This document shows positions 59,285-64,000 of a stretch of 64,000 nt of DNA, piece after piece. The DNA comes from Gonocerus acuteangulatus. Taxonomy: Eukaryota > Arthropoda > Insecta > Hemiptera > Coreidae. Below the pieces are notes generated by a model. It worked only from the letters and a program-made list of their open reading frames with translations, was not told the DNA's origin and searched no databases. Every line of letters begins with the position of its first letter. Position 1 is the first letter of the stretch. The position numbers and the translations under genes were made by a program. The DNA is taken from NCBI GenBank assembly GCA_946811695.1, contig OX328126.1, positions 86,499,536 to 86,563,535 of the forward strand, given 5' to 3'.

Positions 59285-60222
59285 ACCCCGTTGCATTTCA
59301 ACTAAAATCAGCACTAAGATGGACAAAGGGAAACAAATCCTGTGGTTTGGACGGTGTACCACATGTGATGCTGAAGATGCTCCCTAGGAAAGCCAAGGCT
59401 TATCTACTGAACATCTTCAACGCAGCGTACAGCACTGGACACTTCCCAGAGGCATAGAAGCCTCATGAGCAATATTTTCAAAGTGTTGATCCTTGCACAT
59501 GTGTGCAAACATTGCAAGGAGGTGAATGTGATCCCTTTGGAACAGACTTTGGGTTTTCGGACTGGGCTCTCCTTTGATCACCAAGTCGCCAAGATCCAGA
59601 ACAACGTGGCCGCAGAGCTGAACAAGAAGAAGAGGTGCTTCTGCAACAGGTACGATGCTACGGATTCTCGGCACACTTCGTCAAGATTTTTGAATGCTAC
59701 TTGTCGGGAAGAACGTTCTCCAATCTAGCAGTTGAACGTTAACATGTGGAGTTCCTCAGAGATCGGTGTTGGGTCCAGTGATGTTCACCATCTACACTGC
59801 CCACATCGTGAGGATGCAGTTCCCTCTGGTCGGCTTAGCTGCCTACGCTGACGACATTGGTGTCTACTCCTTAAGCATAACGGCGGAAAGCACCGGCCCG
59901 CCTCCAAAAATATCTTAGACGCACTTGGAGAGCCCTGCCCTCGCACTTTGAGATCAGGGGTCAGCGGATCAAGCTGTCCACTAAGATTAACTACCTAGTA
60001 GTGCACAAACACGGGCACCTGCCCGTGGCGCGACATTTCAAAAGCCGCCTGAAGGAAGCCCGGTAAAATGTTCTGCCCGAATCACTTTCTACGATTTGCC
60101 CAGCTCTCGCTTCTGCAGGGGGCGCCCGCCCTGAGGAACATGTACCTCTGTACACTCAGGCGGCTGCATTGTTTCTAGAATCCCATGAAAGACGAAGCCA
60201 TCCCTCCTTCACGATGAGCTGA
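59285..60222 (+). pseudogene. Jockey-like LINE reverse transcriptase fragment
   Basis: Forward frames with shifts and stops show LDGVPHVMLKMLPRKAKAYL, then LNIFNAAYSTGHFPEA; LGFRTGLSFDHQVAKIQNNV and AAELNKKK; SVLGPVMFTIYTAHIV; and LAAYADDIGVYS with the catalytic YADD kept. After that come IKLSTKINYLVVH and a HDELM-like end matching the fragment at 18.06 kb. An internal deletion removes the DIRHAFD-type segment. Same family as 17640-18537. Confidence 0.82.
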
Positions 60223-60554
60223 TGCGTAGGATTCTTGCCAATTTGACATGGTCATATCAAGAAGACTTTAAAAGATTAAATAAATTAGACCCTGGATGTC
60301 TACGAGAATTATTACTATGATTTTAATAAGGTAACGATTACTTGAGAGCCCATCGATTAATCTTACTTGTAAAGGAATAGCTCTTAAACATTGCAAGTCT
60401 TGACATCCTAGATTTGGAACTAGTAAATCATAATGTCCTTTAAAATAATGGAGTAAGAAGGAGCTGGTGACGTGCAGTTCACTGTAAATTGAAATTGTAA
60501 AAAAAAGATATGTCTCGGGCAGGCATTGTGTACAGCGGGGGCCAAGAAGAGAGA

Positions 60555-60582
60555 GTGAGAGAGAGAGAGATTGAGAGATATT

Positions 60583-60672
<90 letters not shown>
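60555..60672. repeat. (GA)n-(TG)n-(GA)n compound microsatellite
   Basis: Purine-rich GA runs around a central TG run (60581-60607). The opposite frames on both strands here are artefacts of the dinucleotide repeat. Confidence 0.96.
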
Positions 60673-60675
<3 letters not shown>

Positions 60676-61496
60676 CTAGAGGTCAGGGCTGCCACTTGTA
60701 GCTGCCTAGAGCAGGTGCCCCCTGGTGGCCCTCCGAGGCACTTCTCTATTAGATTGACTCCCAACAGGAAAACACACCCTCTCCTTAACTCCTATCAACC
60801 TTCCTTATCCAGGAGAGAGGAGTCTAAACTCACTGCTCCACATACTCAGCAATGAATTATAAAGCACTTGGAAACTTGCGACTACATGTAATAGAGGCCG
60901 AATTAGATTGTTAAACACGATTGGTAAAACATCTCGATTATTCTTTCCTTGTTTATAAATTGTTAATAACCAATTAAGAGATAAATGAGCGGAATTCAAA
61001 AGGAATAGAAGTATCTCAGATATAGGACATTCTAATATACAGACTGCACATGGAGGGTAGGTGGTGACCTAATTCAACATCCATTTGATAAAAGTATGTT
61101 GATCGAATTTCGGATGGATGGGCAACAAAGAGTCTTGCATGCTGATGTGTTGGGCACAGCTGTACGGAAGAAGAAACTACAGATTTCGGTCAAAACCTAC
61201 ATCTGTGTCAAGTGGTAAATATCTAGAAATAGTTGGCTATTACTCAATAAGAATCAATTACATCTAGAAGAAAGTGTGTTTTAATTCTTTTCCTTTAATC
61301 GATTGAAAAATGTGTCTCCTATTTCACTGGAAAATTCTCTATTCTCTGGATTTGTGATTTCGGAGATATGAATTACAAATCCGTTCTTTGGGAAATTTAT
61401 TTTCAATTAATGCTGGATTAAAAGTTAAAGAATATTGTAATCATACAATAAAACGTTAGTTAACAGACAGCTGCAGACAAAAAGAGACACTTTATA
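60673..61496. other. No recognisable gene
   Basis: Nothing supportable on either strand. Confidence 0.4.
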
Positions 61497-61815
61497 CCCT
61501 GAAAACACAACCACCCTTTGAAATACTTCCATCCCTGCAAATACTTCCAAACCTGAAAATACGTCTACTCCTGCAAATACGTCCACACCTGCAAATACTT
61601 CCACAATTGCAAAGACTTCCAAACCTGCAAAGGCTTCCACTTTTGCAAGTCCTTCCATCCCTGAAAATACTTCCACCCCAGCAAACAAAATGCTCCCCGT
61701 CGCGCAAATACTTCTACCCCTGCAAATACTTCCACGCCTACAAATACCTTCACACCTGCAAATACTGCCAAACCTGCCAATAATTCTACGGTTTCGAATA
61801 CGTCCCCACCTGCAT
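61497..61815. repeat. Degenerate 18-bp repeat (CCTGCAAATACTTCCACA-like)
   Basis: About seventeen diverged 18-bp units. All three minus-strand frames are open over parts of it, reading for example GVEVFAGVDVFAG. Best read as a decayed minisatellite. Confidence 0.85.
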
Positions 61816-62327
61816 GCACTTTTATTGAAAATGCAATACTTTCCGTTCTGAAAATCCTTCCACTTCTGTAAACTGGCCTATAACGTATTCGATAAGAGTT
61901 AAGTAAACGATATTACTTTTTCGATTCTCAGAAATTAGATGCACCGAAAAAAGAAAAAGAAGCTTAGTTCCTAATGCCTTACTAAAACAGGCCTTTTATT
62001 TTGGAGAGAGTTTAAGAGATGTAATAGAAGTACCCATGAATGGAATAGAGATGTGAGATGAGCTAAATGTAGGAACTTGCGGATGATGTCGGATAGAGCA
62101 TTACAAGTTGCTAAGTGCAAGAGGGAAATAATCCCCCAGCAAGAAGAAGAAAGTCTCGACAAGTTCTATCGAGTTGAATGAGAGGTTGTGAACTTGTTTC
62201 TTTCCAACTTCTGCAGGTCTATGTACTGTCTGATAGCTGCACAGCTACTGGATCAGATCTACCAAGATAAGGGCGAATAAGGGTCAATTAATCCATGAAA
62301 CGACAGAACGTTGCATACTTTATGTAT
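61816..62327. other. No recognisable gene
   Basis: Nothing supportable on either strand. Confidence 0.4.
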
Positions 62328-63485
62328 GAACTAGCTGAATACCCGTGCTTCGTCACGGCAGATAAGTAGTTATTTTATTGCGTTAAATAATGTTTCATTA
62401 AAATTACGTTACTATACAATTCTGTGCAGTTTATTACAGCGCGGTTCCCGTCATACTATATTTTATTCAATGGGCGTTAAAATTTAAAAGTTTATGTTTC
62501 CAAGAAGTCATATGGTAACACCCAATATATTTACGAGTATTACCAAGGTTATAGGCGAGGAGGCTGTGCAAGGGTTCCGGATATTATTACCTCGCCTGGA
62601 AAACCTAAGGATATGCCATATATCACGGTTTGACTGGGACTGTCCCGGTATTTTGCAATTGTTTCGGTGTCCCGCCCAGTTTTATCAATGTCCTGGAAAA
62701 GGCTGTAAGATGTAAAAAGTAATGAATTCATGTTTATAAGAATCTTTTTTAAATCGGTTACTTTTCTACAATCAACATTTTTACTACTGCTCACAGTGTC
62801 AAAGAAATCAGAAGTAATCTAACTGTAAAACGCTGGAACTACCTGCACAGCGCTGCCAGCTGCCAGACACTACTGTTTGGCTGAGAGATTGTTTTAAGAA
62901 AATCAAGTAGCAAAAAAAGTTCCGTTCTTATTTTTAAGGTTTGGGTAGACTAACAGTTTAGGATTCCCCCTTCCCGTTACTTGCTAGGCTTAAAACTCAC
63001 CAACCATTTTGCTTATAATTTGTACTCTTTTTATCCCCCCCCTGGTATGCCCATCCCATATTAATGTGTCTCGGTTTAACTCTCCAAAAATATGGCAAGC
63101 CTATGTGACGGGGACAGGCAGAAAAGAAACGCAATTAAAACTCTATGAGGGACAGTTAATTTCTAGTAATTCAAGGTCTGCCATCATAGTTGAAATTAAC
63201 CTCAATTAGAAATAAAACTATGAGATAGATAATGTAAGGTAACAGCTGTTCTTTATCGTCCTAGCAACGCAGGCTGCCTAGGCTTGCCTTCTCTAACCAA
63301 CTCAAACTTTAAACCCCCCTAAAAATGCTTAAAAATACGAATATCAAAAAATCCTTTCTTAGGGAGCGCTTACGTTATATAGGGAGTGTCCATGCAAAAT
63401 TTCAAAATTTTCTGTCGAGCGGTTTGGGCTGGGCGTTGATAGATGAGTGAGTGAGTTGTATTTGACAAATATATAGTAGATAAGT
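62328..63485 (+). mobile_element. Unclassified interspersed repeat X, copy 2
   Basis: Begins AACTAGCTGAATACCCGTGCTTCGTCACGG and ends TGAGTGAGTGAGTTG...ATATATAGTAGAT. It matches copy 1 (34915-35620, opposite strand) in both halves. The segment of about 500 bp around 62615-63140 is absent from copy 1 and may be a further insert. Starts of the CCCGTGCTTCG type are common in arthropod repeats, but I cannot assign a class. Confidence 0.72.
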
Positions 63486-63724
63486 GTTCTGTTTTAAATT
63501 TAGGGGTGTTGTGATTTGCAACTGCATATTTGATTAGATAAGACGGCCGATCAATACGAAGTAAAATATGTCTGGGTTGGGGCATCCTTCTTCAGACCCT
63601 TTTTTTTATAGACATATAATTCCTAGGCCTATGAAGTTATCCGTGTAGCTGGATTTGCAAGGTTACGTATGAGTTTATTGATAACCTTTGGCGAAATGAA
63701 GTTTCGCGCTTTCATTCAATTTGT

Positions 63725-63819
63725 GAAATTTATTTATTTAAGTTTTAATGTCCATCTATTATTGACTCTGAAGGACGGGTCATTTATAGGTTACCACCCT
63801 TCTCTAGCCAGGATAGAGC

Positions 63820-63859
<40 letters not shown>

Positions 63860-63869
63860 ACGACCTTAG
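63725..63869 (-). mobile_element. tRNA-derived SINE, family 2, copy D (truncated)
   Basis: The minus strand retains the CTATCCTGGCTAGAGAAGGG, TGGTAACCTATAAATGACCC and AATAATAGATGGACATTAAAAC tail. The head region is replaced by a 34-nt homopolymer tract and only CGTGGGT of the B box region survives. Confidence 0.75.
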
Positions 63870-63929
63870 GCTCGAGCCTCCGTTCTGTACAATTGAATCA
63901 AAAGTAACTATAAAATTGCCATGGAAACT

Positions 63930-63975
63930 CTGTAAGATGGCGGAATACTTGCGTGTAGGAGTTTTTTCTATTTTA
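63930..63975 (-). other. Possible diverged terminus of the hairpin-ended family
   Basis: The reverse complement reads AAAAAACTCCTACACGCAAG then TATTCCGCCATCTTAC, resembling AAAAAGTCCTACTCACTGGA then ACTGCGCCATCTTAGC at 22841. The window ends before the rest could be seen. Confidence 0.3.
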
Positions 63976-64000
63976 CCACTGGTTTGTGTTATTTTTTTAA

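Noticed and set aside
62436..62455. Another terminus of the hairpin-ended family (AGCGCGGTTCCCG)
   Set aside because: The motif is part of interspersed repeat X; copy 1 has the diverged form GTACGGTTCCCATC at the same place, so the match is coincidental.

Overview
This is eukaryotic, repeat-dominated DNA in which I recognise no host protein-coding gene. Non-LTR retrotransposons (a nearly complete I-superfamily element, jockey-like fragments, another truncated LINE), a pogo-like DNA transposon, tRNA- and 5S-rRNA-derived SINEs, foldback elements and long satellite arrays point to a large metazoan genome, most likely an arthropod. I cannot name the species. Most long open frames lie in tandem repeats whose unit length is a multiple of three and are not credible genes.

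Layout: 1-6156 holds a 34-unit minisatellite, a foldback-like GATTAC-rich element enclosing a 5S-rRNA SINE, and a MITE-like inverted repeat split by a 252-bp palindromic insert. 6170-12497 is a full-length LINE with a 13-bp target-site duplication (TSD), two ORFs and one frameshift. 12.6-14.4 kb has short duplications. 14.4-17.4 kb is an inverted-repeat-flanked element filled with a 48-bp satellite. 17.6-24.4 kb has a jockey-like tail, a minisatellite field, a hairpin-ended element carrying a SINE, an AT-centred palindrome and a second SINE family. 24808-34660 is exactly 128 monomers of a 77-bp satellite with higher-order structure. 34.9-41 kb holds an unclassified interspersed repeat, jockey debris, a pogo-like MITE with a SINE inside it, and a pogo-like transposon split by a hairpin-ended element. 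42.8-49.3 kb is deeply nested: a palindromic insert, a foldback element entered by a LINE that was itself entered by a SINE, and a third hairpin-ended element. 49.8-64 kb has an 88-bp tandem array, SINEs, jockey fragments, a large foldback element with a SINE in its spacer, 51/53-bp arrays and a second copy of the interspersed repeat.

How the parts relate: the LINE at 6.2-12.5 kb ends in a small hairpin before its poly(A). The same hairpin, with differently paired stem bases and a conserved AATGACC-type loop start, ends SINEs whose bodies are unrelated (tRNA-like head, two unknown heads), and a reduced form ends the 5S-derived one. These SINEs have 12-13-bp TSDs like the LINE, which suggests that this LINE family supplies their retrotransposition machinery. 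A separate family has hairpins at both ends, no conventional terminal inverted repeats, and inserts at TAAAA with a 5-bp duplication. Several inserts have exact TSDs, so the order of events can be read from the nesting.
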